NCBI GenBank assembly: GCA_022036555.1
Contig: CM039129.1
Location: 28,322,553 to 28,386,552, forward strand
From: Microstegium vimineum
Lineage: Eukaryota; Streptophyta; Magnoliopsida; Poales; Poaceae
Length of the DNA stretch: 64,000 nt
Direction of reading: 5' to 3'
The position numbers were made by a program, and so were the translations under genes. A model generated the notes under the pieces. That model made no database searches, was not told where the DNA came from, and saw nothing but the letters and a program-made list of their open reading frames with translations. Positions 20,541 through 32,091 of this stretch are shown in pieces. Within the stretch, counting starts at the first letter, position 1. Every line of letters starts with the position of its first letter.

Positions 20541-21480
20541 CACCACATCTGGAGGTTCTTTCTTTCATGTACCATCCATAGAAGTAAAATCAACCTTAGA
20601 TAGAATCCTAGATGTTGAGTTGGATAATACCCTCCATAAAGAAACTCACAAAGCTAAAGACAATACCTTGCCAGATCCAACATCCACTTCAGCTATCCCA
20701 AGTTCTGAGCCTAAAAAGGAAGAAATTCCACCACCTGATTTCATGCTGGATATAGATCCTGATCTTTTCACTGATTTCGGAAACATTTCAATCTATGTTT
20801 CTCTTTCAAAACCCCGAAATCATCAACTTAGCAACCATATATACCAAATGCTAGACAGAAGCATTTTGGGAGAGCTTATATCAATCATAAGTAGTGAATG
20901 GTTAGAAGAATCAGAGATTTCCTCTGATGTGATCCGTTTGGATTCACCTTCTATTCCAATACGTTGTGCTTTCAATTCAGATCAATTTGATGCTCTCTAT
21001 AATCCTATTGTGGGGGTCAATATCATGTCTAAATCACTTGCACATGAATTATTGGGCAATGTGACTTTAACCCCAACAACAAAGTTCATGAAGAATCTTG
21101 ACAGGCATATAGTCCCCAGTCTTGGAATTTTACATGTCTTACCCATTATGGTAGATGGTGTCATGGTTCGTTTGAACTTTTATATCTTTGATACATGGGA
21201 CCACGACCTTTTGCTACGACAAGCTTTTAGAAGACTTCTTTATGAAGGACAAAATGGGAAAATAAACATTTCCTTTGGAAAGAGTTTTCAAATCCCAATG
21301 ACAATCTCTCATTCTTTGAACAGTAAAACTAAATCATATCTTCTACCTGATCGTATGGAGGAAGTAAAAACTGCTTCTCTAGAGCTTTTTAATGAACCAG
21401 ATTTAGAAGAAGATGCTCCTTTCTTCATAGAAGAAGAAGCTGACCCTTCTGAACCTGAACCCTTAGATGAGTTTGCATAA
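20533..21480 (+). pseudogene. gag-pro: Athila gag end and degenerate aspartic protease
   Basis: This 315-codon open frame starts with SGGSFFHVPS-type gag sequence, then a Ser/Pro/Glu-rich linker, then a protease-like fold (FDALYNPIVGVNIMSKSLAH...). The position where retropepsins carry Asp-Thr/Ser-Gly reads Tyr-Asn-Pro, so the catalytic Asp is lost. The segment ends in an acidic tail and a TAA directly followed by the ATG of the RT frame, in the same frame, so that stop may be a single mutation. Confidence 0.65.
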
Positions 21481-22588
21481 ATGCCTAGACCTCCTGTTGA
21501 GCTTAAACCTCTACCACCCGGTCTTATGTATGCTTTCCTCAATAATGATCCAGAGTCTCCTATAATCATAAGTGATAAACTCACTCAGGAGCAAACTCTT
21601 CTCTTGATGGTTGTTCTAGAAAGACATCGTTTAGCCTTTGGTTACTCACACCAAGATCTCACTGGAATCAGTCCTTTAATTTGCACTCATCGCATTCCAA
21701 CAGATCCTTCTGTTTCACCTTCTCGAGAGCGCCAACGTAGACTCAATAACGCGATGAGAGAGGTAGTTAAAAAGGAAGTTTTAAAATTGCTGCATGCATG
21801 GATTATATATCCCGTGCCGCATAGTGAGTGGGTAAGTCCAGTGCAAGTTGTGCCTAAGAAGAGGGGCATGACTGTTGTTACAAATGAGAAGAATGAGCTG
21901 ATTCTGCAACGCACTGTCACAAGATGGCGGATGTGTATAGATTTTAGAAAGTTGAACAAAGCTACAAAAAAGGATCACTTTCCTTTACCTTTTATAGATG
22001 AGATGTTAGAGCGGTTAGCCAACCACTCTTTCTTCTGTTTCTTAGATGGATATTCAGGGTACCACCAAATCCCAATCCATCCTGATGACCAAAGCAAAAC
22101 CACTTTTACATGCCCTATGGAACGTATGCTTATCGTAGAATGTCTTTTGGGCTATGTAATGCTCCAACCTCTTTTCAAAGATGCATGATGTCTATATTTT
22201 CTGATATGATTGAAGATATTATGGAAGTTTTCATGGATGATTTCTCTGTTTATGGAAAAACTTTTGATAGTTGTCTTGAAAATTTAGACAGAGTTTTGCA
22301 AAGATGTGAAGAAAAACATTTAGTCCTTAATTGGGAAAAGTTTCATTTTATCGTCAAAGAAGGAATAGTGCTAGGACACCTAATATCTGAAAGAGGCATC
22401 GAGGTAGACAAAGCTAAAATTGAAGTAATTGAATAGTTACCTCCGCCTATAAATGTGAAAGGAATAAGAAGCTTTCTTGGTCATGCTGGTTTTTATCGAA
22501 GATTCATAAAAGATTTTTCATTTATTGCTAGACCATTATCTCTGTTGCTTGCCAAGGATGCTCCTTTCATTTTTATGACGCTTGTTTA
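21481..22588 (+). pseudogene. pol: Athila pol: reverse transcriptase
   Basis: Motifs in order: EVLKLLHAWIIYPVPHSEWV, RMCIDFRKLNKATKKDHFPL, FLDGYSGYHQIPIHPDDQSK, YRRMSFGLCNAPTSFQRCMM, and the active site EVFMDDFSVYG (FMDD). A one-base frameshift near 22120 splits the palm between TFTCP and YGTYAYRR. A TAG at 22434-22436 and a stop near 22588 follow in the connection segment (FLGHAGFYRRFIKDFS). A CMM-containing QRCMM block and FMDD are usual for Athila. Confidence 0.87.
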
Positions 22589-23582
22589 AAAGCTTTTGAA
22601 TTATTGAAAACAACGCTCATCTCTGCACCAATCATTCAACCCCTTGATTGGTCTTTACCTTTTGAAATCATATGTGGTGCTAGTGATTATGTTGTGGGGG
22701 CAGTTTTGGGACAAACTAAAGATAAGAAGCATCATGCAATAGCTTATGCTAGTAAAACTTTGACAGGACCTCAACTTAATTATGCAACCACTGAAAAAGA
22801 GCTCATGGTTGTTGTTTTTGCTATAGAAAAATTTAGATATTATTTAGTAGGAGCCAAAGTAATTGTTTATCCTGATCATGCTGCTTTAAAATATCTGCTC
22901 ACTAAAAAAGATGTTAAACCTCGTTTAATAAGATGGATCCTGCTGCTCTGAGAATTCGACTTAGAAATAAAAGATAAAAGGGGAGTAGATAACCCTGTTG
23001 CAGATCACTTGTCTAGAATGTATTTTGAGAATCCATAGGAACTACCCATTGATGATTCACTCCGGGACGACATGCTCTACGGAATCAACAGATCCGACCC
23101 CTGATATGCAGATATTGTTAATTTTATAGTTTCAGGATATGTACCACCAGGAGGAAACAAAAGAAAACTTATTCAAGAAAGTCGTTCACACATATGGGAT
23201 GAACCATACCTTTTCCGAGTATGCTCTGATGGCCTACTCAGGAGATGTGTGACTATTGAAGAAGGAATGAATATCATTGAAAGATGCCACTCATCACCAT
23301 ACGGAGGTCATTATGGGGCATTTTGCACACAAGCAAAATTTTGGTAGTGTGGATTCTATTGGCTAGCAATGTATGAAGATACCAGAGAATTTATCAGAAG
23401 ATACGGGCCATGTCAGAGGCACGACAACATAAACTCAAGGGATGCCATGCCACTCACCAGCAATTTGCAAATAGAGCTCTTTGATGTTTGGGGAATCGAC
23501 TATATGGGACCATTCCCCCCATCAAAGAAATGTGAGTATATCTTGGTGGTGGTTGACTACATCTCCAAGTGGGTAGAAGCAC
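22589..23582 (+). pseudogene. pol: Athila pol: RNase H and integrase N-terminal part
   Basis: The RNase H segment reads LPFEIICGASDYVVGAVLGQ, HHAIAYASKTLTGPQLNYA, TEKELMVVVFAIEKFRYYL and VYPDHAALKYLL. It then runs through a spacer to the integrase zinc domain (HSSPYGGHYGA...CGPCQRHD-like, here RRYGPCQRHD) and the first catalytic Asp (WGIDYMGPFP). Stops occur at about 22949, 23036, 23101 and 23346. The frame is cut at 23582 by Copia-B and resumes after 34915. Confidence 0.85.
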
Positions 23583-23944
23583 TGAAAGGATCAAGATGCC
23601 CAAGAGGGGGGGGGTGAATTGGGCTTGTTTTAAATTTCTAAAGCAAATATAAAAGCCTATCAAATGCCAATCACCCCCTAGTGCCTACTGTTCGTGTGTC
23701 CTAGCTATGCTTAGTGCCCTTCTCAACCTTATGGCACTAAGAACTAGCCTAGTCTTCGTCATGTATCTTCATCCTTTGCAACCAAAACGATTTCCATCTT
23801 GGGGGCATGAATATCCATTAAGCCCATTCAAAATGCATCACTAATGACCTAACATAGATGACTTTGTCTCTGCAAAACACACGTTAGTCATAGTGATCTA
23901 GTATTGTCGTTAATCGCCTAAACACAAGGGTCCATGATTCTACA
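23583..23944 (-). repeat. Copia-B 3' LTR (left copy)
   Basis: 362 bp, TGAAAGGATC...GATTCTACA on the plus strand (TG...CA ends in either orientation). Only scattered differences from the right LTR are visible, for example TACTGTTCG against TACCGTCCG and CGAAACG against CAAAACG. Confidence 0.95.
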
Positions 23945-24405
23945 ATCTCCCCCTTTTAGGTGATTGACGACAATACAAGCTCGAGTAGAGAATAAAGAGG
24001 AAATTTTGATAAGAGAAGGCATGACTTGACATGAGATGGGCATGGGTTAGAAATAAGAAAGACAAATACATGCCTAACCATTCAAGCCATGACAAGCACA
24101 ATAGATATGAAAAGAGCATAGTACTTGATTTAAAAAAATATGCTATAGCCAAAAGATCAGAGATTAGCGCGGAAGCAATATAGCATAACCAAGTGACATG
24201 ATATATATATAGGAATGTCCACACATGTCACACAACCATCAAGTCTCAACCATCACACATATCATACAATGCATTAAGATGGTAAACGTGATGCATGATG
24301 CAATAGAGTTTATACACAACAAAAGAACGAGTCCTACTAGCTCCCCCTAAAGCTAGCCCATCTACTCGACTCTCCCTCTCCCCCTTTGGCGTCGAAACAC
24401 CTAAA
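23945..24405 (-). other. Copia-B 3' noncoding region with polypurine tract
   Basis: The tract complementary to ATCTCCCCCTTTT (23945-23957) lies directly beside the LTR and is the expected polypurine primer. The remaining 450 bp are AT-rich, with another CTCCCCCT at about 24341-24348 and CTCCCCCTTT near 24379. No gene is seen. Confidence 0.7.
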
Positions 24406-27040
24406 CTAAGCGTCTGGAGGTGGAGTGGAAGCAGCCGTGGACCGGTCGAGCACCCTGAAAGCTGCTAGATAAGTCTCATCATCTGAATCCTCCCCCTGAG
24501 TATCTGTCTCTGGTAGTGAAGCAGTCTAGGGGTCAGTAGCTGACAGGCCTACTGCGGTCGACGACTCTGGAGCAGTAGCTGAAGGAGTAGAAGTAGGATC
24601 AAGCACCGGTGCCAGTGTCTCTGTGGGAGCCTCAGGAGCGGCGGTGTCCGGTTGTGCGTCAGGCACTAACTCGACTTGAGTCTGAAGAACCGGAGACTGC
24701 ACAGGTTGTACGGGAGTAGAGGTGACAACTGTAGCATCGGTAGCAACTGCAGCTGTAGGTGGAGTAGACACGACTAGAGCCCGACTGTCGTGTGTAGCCT
24801 CTGAGGAAGCTACTGAGGAACGGTGCTGATCGGCTGTCGGTGCAACTAGCTCGGCCTCAACCTCTGCTGCTATCTGAGGACCAGTGGGGGATGGCTGACC
24901 GGTAATGTCACTGAAGGACGCGGATAGATCTCTAGCAGTAGCACCCATCGTAGCGGTAAGTGGAGCGAAACCAGTAGTGAGAAGGGTGAACTGCTGAGTA
25001 GTGTCAAAGGTGTCCAACCACTGCGTCATCTGAGTCACCGATGACTGGAACGGGGTGGTCAATCCGGCACCCTGAAGTCCACTGGACTGTATGGCTGGGG
25101 TGGGAGTGACTGACTGACCGGCAGAGCTCGTAGGGGCCACTGAGGGGCCAACTGAGGGTCCTACTGAGAACTGTGGCCCTCCTAGCTGCCCAACTGACTG
25201 TGAGGGCTGAGACGTGCTCATCATCTGTATCTGGAGCTACAGGAAACTCTAGAGGAGGAGCGCCAGTCCACTTCATCATATGGGCCATAAAGGCCATGTT
25301 CTGCTGCTACAGCTGCTGTGACTGTAACTGAAGGCGCTGGGACTCTAGCTGCATAGCGAGCATCTGTCGCTGCATCTCGAAGTGACGCTCCTCTGACTGT
25401 CGCTGCATCTCGTCCTGTCGCTGCTGGACCTGTGTGACTGCAGTGACGAGAGAACTCTACTGCTCATTGAGATGGTCAAGAATCTTCAACATCATCGTCT
25501 CGGTGGCAGAGGCAGAGCCGCCAGCCTCAGTGTCATGAGCCCGTGGGGGCATCTGTGGAACTGGCTGGAAATCGGCGTCTGAGCTGTCTGAAGTATCCTC
25601 AGGAGTCACATTAGCTCCAGTATCTAGTCCATGGAGCTCCTACTGCTCAACACCGCGAATCGCCTCATCCTGAGCATCAACCTCTGCTCTGTCAGCTGGT
25701 GTTGTCCTCTCTCTGACAAGTCGGAGGACCCAGTTTCCAAACCGGCTATCAAACGACCCCAGAACTCTATAAGCTGGAAAAGAAGATGGCGACTGATCCA
25801 ATAGAGCGCGGAGTCCAGGGTGCGCTCCCTCTAGCTCAATAGCAATGATCGAAGAAATCCAGTGAGCATAGGGAAACTGTCGTCGGGCCCTCATGCCATC
25901 TGCTATCACATCCTCTATCTCTGACACAAGAAAATCTGCAACATCGAATGGTGTCTGAGATACCAGGGCCTGAAGGAGTAGCTGCTGCATATTTGTCAGT
26001 CCTTCCTTGTAACCCGTGTGAGGAAGTAGAGTACGACGAAATACCTCGTTCAACCTGTGAATGGTGGGTCTGAGCTCTGCTGGGCTACGTCTGGAGCCCT
26101 CTAAGAAAGGTGGCTTGAAAAGAGGAGCAACCTCCTGCACTGACAGTGTACGGCCGCCTCGAGCTCTGCGAGGCACTGAAGCTCCTCGGTAGCACTCATA
26201 GTGTAAATCAAGCTCACCACCTTGCTGACGGAGGCGAAAGATCTCTTTGAGTCTAGTCAAGTAGAGTCTGTATCGCTCGCCTCTGAACGTGTACTGCACA
26301 AACTTGTGCTCCGGATCCACCCGTACTGAAGCATAGAATTCTCTGACCCATCTCTCTATGTAGTTACCGGAACGCCCGAGTAAGTCAGCGAGTCCCGGTA
26401 GGTAGGTCAGGAACGGGTGGATCTCCTCACCAGCTAGCTCAACGATGCTCTCTAAGGAGCAAACCCTGTGTGGTTGTATCTAAATGCTGGTCAGCTGAGC
26501 TGCTCTGTAGAAGTCCTCCATGAGAGGTGTATGCCATCCTGGTGAGGCTCTAGGGTCTCTCTGATCCAGGCACCACTTCTCAAGAGCCACAAACCTGAGC
26601 TTCTTCACTTGCTTTGCTGTAAGATTCCTCAGATCGAGGTGAACTGAGGCTGAAGCTGCTGTGGGAGCCGCTGACTAAGGTGACTGAGCAGACTGGGAAC
26701 GTGTGGAACGCCCCCAGGAGCTAGGTGCCAACGGTGTCCCCAGAGCTTCAGTGACAAGCTCTGGCTCCTGTTGAGTATCCTCAATGTGTGACCCAGCTGG
26801 AGGAGAAGAGGGAAGATCCCGCGGAGGGGTGCCAAGTCTCACGGTACCTCGGCGACCGCCTCGCTTTGCGTGGTCTGCTGCATCGGCCACTGCCTCGGCT
26901 TTCTCAGCCTCTGTGAGCTTTCGCTTCTTCTTCTTTGCTTTCTCAACAATGGGCTTCTTGCCCTTATCACTGGAAGGACGTGGAGGTGGAGGAGCATCAT
27001 CACCTAACCCAGCTACGCAAGCACGAGTACTGCGAGTCAT
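24406..27040 (-). pseudogene. Copia-B accessory ORF downstream of pol
   Basis: An ORF of about 878 codons begins at the ATG at 27040 (MTRSTRACVAG) and ends at the TAG at 24408-24406. N-terminal: a Pro/Lys-rich region with an NLS-like KAKKKKRK. Middle: a globular part (FVALEKWCLDQRDPRASPGW, EEIHPFLTYLPGLADLL, WVREFYASVRVDPEHKFVQY, YRLYLTRLKEIFRL) resembling plant transposon-associated proteins. Then a Gln/Met-rich coiled coil near 25480-25290 and a long Ser/Thr/Pro/Val-rich C-terminus. It has no transmembrane segment I can recognise, so an envelope label is not supported. It is broken by TAG stops at 26675, 26480, 25640, 25457, 25307 and 24526 and by one frameshift near 25220. All stops are TAG in Gln-rich context. 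Its function is unknown. Confidence 0.65.
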
Positions 27041-28851
27041 ACTGAATCAAGCAAAGAAGCACTGCCCACTGACAATCACAAGATCCACTGCCAACTGTCA
27101 GAACCACTGATCAAAAGAACCACTGACAACTGATCAAACCACAAGCACAACTGTCAGAGGGGCCTCCAAGCCACTAGACTGAACCTCTGAGGCTTTGCCT
27201 CAATCCGTACTCGCGAGCTTTGCCCCGAGTTCAACTGCCACTGACTGCTGCTGGACAGAATAGACAGGGTATACATAAGCATATATAAAATCTAGAGATA
27301 AGAATCCGTATAAAAGCAAGCATCTAGATAAGTGATAGAATGAAATCTGACATGATACCTGAGGTAAGAAAGTGTATCTATTCAGAGCAATGTCAAGTAC
27401 CAAACCACGCTCCGAACGAGATTTACCAGCTGCGAATTACAATTGGCAATTGATTTAGTGAATTGGATTGAATGGCTTAAGAGATATTCAAGGAATAAAC
27501 CTAGGACATGACTCAATCTCGACTCAATGAAACGCGATATTGAAAGTGATAGACATACCCTAGTGAGACGTAGCGGAGTCGACGACGACGGAATGCAATC
27601 GGTCATGAACGAAGACGTCGAAGACGATAGACGGTCGAGGACGAACGCGTCGAAAGTCACCCTAGGGTTAGGGCAAACCCTAGGTCCTTTGATCTTGCTG
27701 TGGCAATGGAAGGAGGGTGGAAACCCTAGGTGGCTTGCACAAGCTCGGCAGGGAGCCTGGAGATCGCCGGCGAGGTGGGTCATCGGCGGCGAGGGCGAGT
27801 GGAGGAGGCAGGGCGGCGCTAGGCGAGCAGAGCAGTGCTGGCAGGCGGCGGCGAGGGGGAAAGCAGGGGTGCACTGCGAGGAGTGGCGGCGGAGCTCAGA
27901 GGAGGCTCCCCGGCGGCGAGAACAGCGGCGCGGGTGCTAGAGCGGAATGGCGGTGGGGAGCTGGACGGCGTACAGACGGCGGAGGTGAGACAGACTGCCG
28001 AAACAGACGCGCATGCGGGGGGTTATCCGCAAGATTTCAAAGCGTCGGACCACTCCGCTTGGTCCAGAGGCTGGTCCGACGGGTGGTCCGACGGTACCAG
28101 AGAAAGGAATACAGAGAGCGCCCGACCACCGGACCAGGGCGTCGGACGACGCATCGGACTGGTCCGATGGAGCATCGGACTGGTCCGACGGTGCACAGAT
28201 AGATATAACAGAGGCACTAGACAACTTGACATTGGTCCGGTGGAGCGTCGGACACTGGTCCGACGGTTTCTTGGCTGGAAAAGATTTATGCAGTGAGGGA
28301 CAGGGCGTCGGACCACTGCGTCAGACCAATGCAGAGTGGTCCGGAGGGTGGTCCGGTGCTTAATATTGCTCTGAATTTTCCTATTTTTCTCTCCAATCTT
28401 TTCTCTTAGCCAAGTACCAACACAAAAGAGCAAAGAGGAACACTTGTTGGACTTAACATAAGAACCATCTCTCAAACCCTCAATTTTAGAAGTAGTTTGC
28501 CATAGGCTAGGATTAGTTTTCATAAGAAAATAGTTCAATAAAGCTCCAAGGGTCACCTTAGGGACACAAGAGGGGTATTAGCTGAAGCTAGAGCGTTGAA
28601 TTGCTCCCCCTAAGTGTTGAACCTAATGATGACCAAAAAACCTTAACCGAAAAAAACGAATGAGCAACACTCATGCATATGCAATGCAAAACGGAATTTG
28701 AATCTAGGTTGCTTGCAAGTTTAAACCGCGGTTAAGCTTTGTCACACGCTTTGAGGGCGGTTATCTTAACCGCGTTAGCCAAGCCTATGTGCATTACCAA
28801 ATTAAACAGGTTATATTACATATGAATGCATGATTCACACAAGCTTATCTT
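27041..28851 (-). other. Copia-B spacer between pol and accessory ORF (leader/promoter-like)
   Basis: Reading on the minus strand, sequence just after pol contains GGTCCGACG-type repeats (about 28350-28020). Next is a GC-rich, CCGCCG-rich stretch (28000-27660) like a plant gene leader, then an AT-rich part with possible splice signals (GGTATGTC near 27558, CTTACCTCAG near 27360) before the accessory ATG. Long frames on both strands here are compositional. An internal promoter and a leader intron are plausible but unproven. Confidence 0.4.
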
Positions 28852-29779
28852 TTAGTGAAGTTAGAGTGATCAAGCACATTCAACTTGCTTCTCAACCTAC
28901 AAAAGGTTGTTTCATCGAGTGGTTTAGTGAAGATATCCGCCAATTGATCTTCGCTCTTAACTCCAACTAGTGTGATGTCTTTCCTAGCCACATGATCTCT
29001 AAGAAAGTGATGGAGAATATCAATGTGCTTGGTGGAGAGTGTTGAACCGGGTTGTTAGCAAGCTTTACGGCGCTTTCATTATCACACAAAAGTGGAACTT
29101 CTTTTAAAAACACGCCGTAATCAAAGAGTGTTTGGGTCATGTATAAGATTTGTGCACAACTTGCTCCCATGGCAATGTATTCCGCCTCGGCGGTTGACAA
29201 TGCCACACTGTTTTGCTTCTTTGAGGACCAAGAAACAAGTGATCTTCCTAGCATGTGGCACCCGCCGAAGGTACTCTTCCTATCAACCTTACACCCGGCG
29301 TAATTCGAATCGGAATAGCCAACTAGTTGGAAGGGAGCTCCTTTGGGATACCAAAGACCCATGCTAGGGGTGTGCCTTAAGTACCTAAGGATTCTTTTAA
29401 CCGCACAAAGATGCGACTCCTTAGGGTTTGCTTGAAACCTAGCACACATACACACACTAAACATGATATCTGGCCTAGAAGCGGTGAGGTAAAGTAAACT
29501 ACCGATCATAGAATGATAAAGAGTTTGGTCAATCGGTTTACCTCCCTCATCGAGATCGAGATGCCCATTAGTAGGCATTGGGGTCTTGATTGGCTTGCAA
29601 TCCTCCATCTTGAACTTCTTAAGTAGATCATAAGTGTACTTTTCTTGAGAGATGAAGGTCACTTCTCTCATTTGCTTCACTTGAAAGCCAAGGAAGAAGG
29701 TTAGCTCGCCAATCATTGACATCTCGAACTCCTTGGACATCAAGTCACCAAACTCCTTGCAATGGTCTTGGTTTGTTGC
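28852..29779 (-). pseudogene. pol: Copia-B pol: end of RT and RNase H
   Basis: It continues the RT after a frame break at about 29780: SKEFEMSMIGELTFFLGFQV, then HSMIGSLLYLTASRPDIMFS, then copia RNase H with GYSDSNYAGCKVDRKST, STAEAEYIAMGAS and LLCDNESAVKLANN. A second one-base frame break near 29040 hits just before the C-terminal HFLRDH segment. The last part (DQLADIFTKPLDE) then reads to a TAA near 28852. All RNase H acidic residues expected in this family are present. Confidence 0.88.
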
Positions 29780-32071
29780 CCAAATATAATGTCATCGACA
29801 TATACTTGGCAAACAAAGATCTCTCCATTAAGCTTCTTGGTGAATAGTGTAGTGTCGACGATCCGGATCTTGAAGCCCTTCTTGATTAGGAAGTTCCTTA
29901 GCCTCTCATACCAAGCTCTTGGAGCTTGCTTCAATCCGTAGAGTGCCTTGGACAACCTATACACATGATTAGGCAAATTTGGGTCTTCAAACCTGGGAGG
30001 TTGTGAGACATAGACAAGTTCATTTATGAAACCATTTAAGAAGGCACTCTTCACATCCATTTGAAAGAGCTTCATTTTGTGATGTGAAGCATACGCCAAA
30101 AGGATACGAATGGCTTCAAGTCTTGCAACCGGAGCAAAGGTCTCTCCAAAATTGAGTCCTTCTACTTGAGAGAACCCCTTTGCCACCAATCTTGCTTTGT
30201 TCCTCACAACCACGCCTTGATCATCTTGCTTGTTCCTAAACACCCACTTGGTGCCAATGATTCTTGCATTCTTTGGCTTCTCTTCAAGTGTCCACACTTG
30301 GTTCCGGGTGAAGTTGTTGAGTTCTTCATGCATGGCATTCACCCAATCCGGATCCGCAAGTGCTTCTTCTACACTAGTAGGCTCAACAAAGGAAACAAAT
30401 GAGTGATGTTCAACATAAGATGCAAGTCTAGAGCGAGTCATTACTCCCTTTGATGGACTCCCTATGATTTGATCATGGGGGTGAGCTTGAAGGATGGATG
30501 TTGATTTTCTATTTGTCTCTTGAGGAGGAGGATGCGGTGCTTCAACATTGCTTGCTTCGGCCTCGGCTTGATCTTGAGGAATGTGAGTGTCTTCTTGAGC
30601 TTCTCTCACTTGATCTCCTTCATCAACTTGAGGCGTGTGAGGTGGAGAAGGATCTTGATTTGCTTCATCTTCAACTTCTTCCACTTCTTGCGGGTTGATA
30701 GCACCAATCGGCATATTCTTCATTGCCTCCCTCAAGGGTTCATCACCTACATCAATATCCTCAAGCGCTCCTTGGGAGCCATTAGTTTCATCAAACTCCA
30801 AGTCATACGTTTCCTCAACTAAGCCGGTGGCTTTGTTAAATACATGGTATGCCTTGGATTTAAGTGAATAACCAACAAGGAAACCAATGTCACACCGCCG
30901 TTGGAATTTACCCAAGTGTTGGCGCTTCTTGTAGATGTACACCTTGCAACCAAACACCCGAAAGAATGAAATATCCGGCTTCTTCCCATTGACAAGTTCA
31001 TAGGGGGTCTTCTTTAATAGCCTTTGGATGAAGAGACGGTTTGCCGCATAGCACGCGGTGTTGATTGCCTCCGCCCAAAACTTCTCGGGAGTGTTGTACT
31101 CATCAAGCATAGACCTTGCTAGAGTTATGAGTGTCCGGTTCTTCCTCTCTACAACACCATTTTGTTGAGGAGTATATGTGGCGGACACCTCATGCTTGAT
31201 CCCAACTTCATCACAATAATCTTTAATCTTTGTGTTCACAAATTCGGTGCCATTGTCACTTCTAATCTTCTTGATCTTCACATCAAATTCATTTTGAGCT
31301 CTTGTAGCAAACTTCTTGAAGATGCCTTGTGTCTCTCCCTTCTCTTGAAGAAAGAACACCCAAGTGTACCGAGAGTAGTCATCCACTACCACTAAGCAAT
31401 AGAGATTTCCTCCAAGACTAGCATAGGTGGTAGGGCCAAATAGGTCCATGTGTAGCAACTCTAGGACTCTTGAGGTTGACATGAAAGCTTTGGTTGGATG
31501 AGTGTTTGCCACTTGCTTGCCGGCTTGACATGCACTACAAAGTTTGTCCTTCTCAAACACCACATCCTTGATTCCTCTAACCATTTCCTTCTTGACAAGT
31601 TTCTTCAAGGTTGACATGCCCACATGAGCTAATCTTCTATGCCATAGCCAACCCAAAGAATTCTTGGAGAATAGACACGCTTGCAAGTATGCTTCATTGG
31701 AAGTGAAGTCCACTAAGTAGAGGTTGTTGTGCCGGAACCCTTTGAATATCATTGATGAATCTTCAATCTTGGTCACAATCACCTCATTTGGTGTGAAGAG
31801 ACAATGAAACCCGAGATCACAAAGTTGACCAACCGATAGCAAGTTGAAGCTCAATGATTGTACTAGCAAGACATTTGAGATTGATTGATCTTGGGAGATA
31901 GCCACTTTGCCTAAGCCTTGAACTTTGCCCTTTGAATTATCCCCAAAAGTAATCTTGTCTTGATTTGCACAATCCTCATCAAGTGTGGTGAACATCCGAG
32001 GGTCGTCGGTCATGTGTTGAGTGCAACCACTATCAATTACCCAATGGCTCCCACCGGTCTTGTAGTTCACC
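29740..32071 (-). pseudogene. pol: Copia-B pol: protease, integrase, reverse transcriptase
   Basis: A 777-codon open frame. Protease site: DSGCTQHM. GAG-pre-integrase zinc domain: HRRLAHVGMSTLKKL...CSACQAGK. Integrase triad: D in HMDLFGPT, D in RSDNGTEF, E in NGVVERKNRT. After an acidic/Pro linker comes RT with WVFRNKQDDQGVVVRNKARL, FQMDVKSAFLNG, YGLKQAPRAWYERL and the active site VYVDDIIFG (YVDD). A single missing base just after this site (about 29779-29781, a run of Cs on the plus strand) ends the frame 13 codons later. Apart from that the polyprotein is intact, so this is the youngest-looking pol in the window. Confidence 0.92.
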
Positions 32072-32091
32072 TACACACAAGCAACTTGGAG

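Noticed and set aside
20533..21480. Intact Athila aspartic protease
   Set aside because: The frame is open, but the catalytic Asp-Thr/Ser-Gly position is Tyr-Asn-Pro, so only a degenerate protease can be claimed.
27527..28363. Plus-strand frames of 100-160 codons and a minus-strand 177-codon frame
   Set aside because: They lie in the GC-rich leader and GTCCGAC-repeat region of Copia-B. The translations are repetitive and present on both strands.
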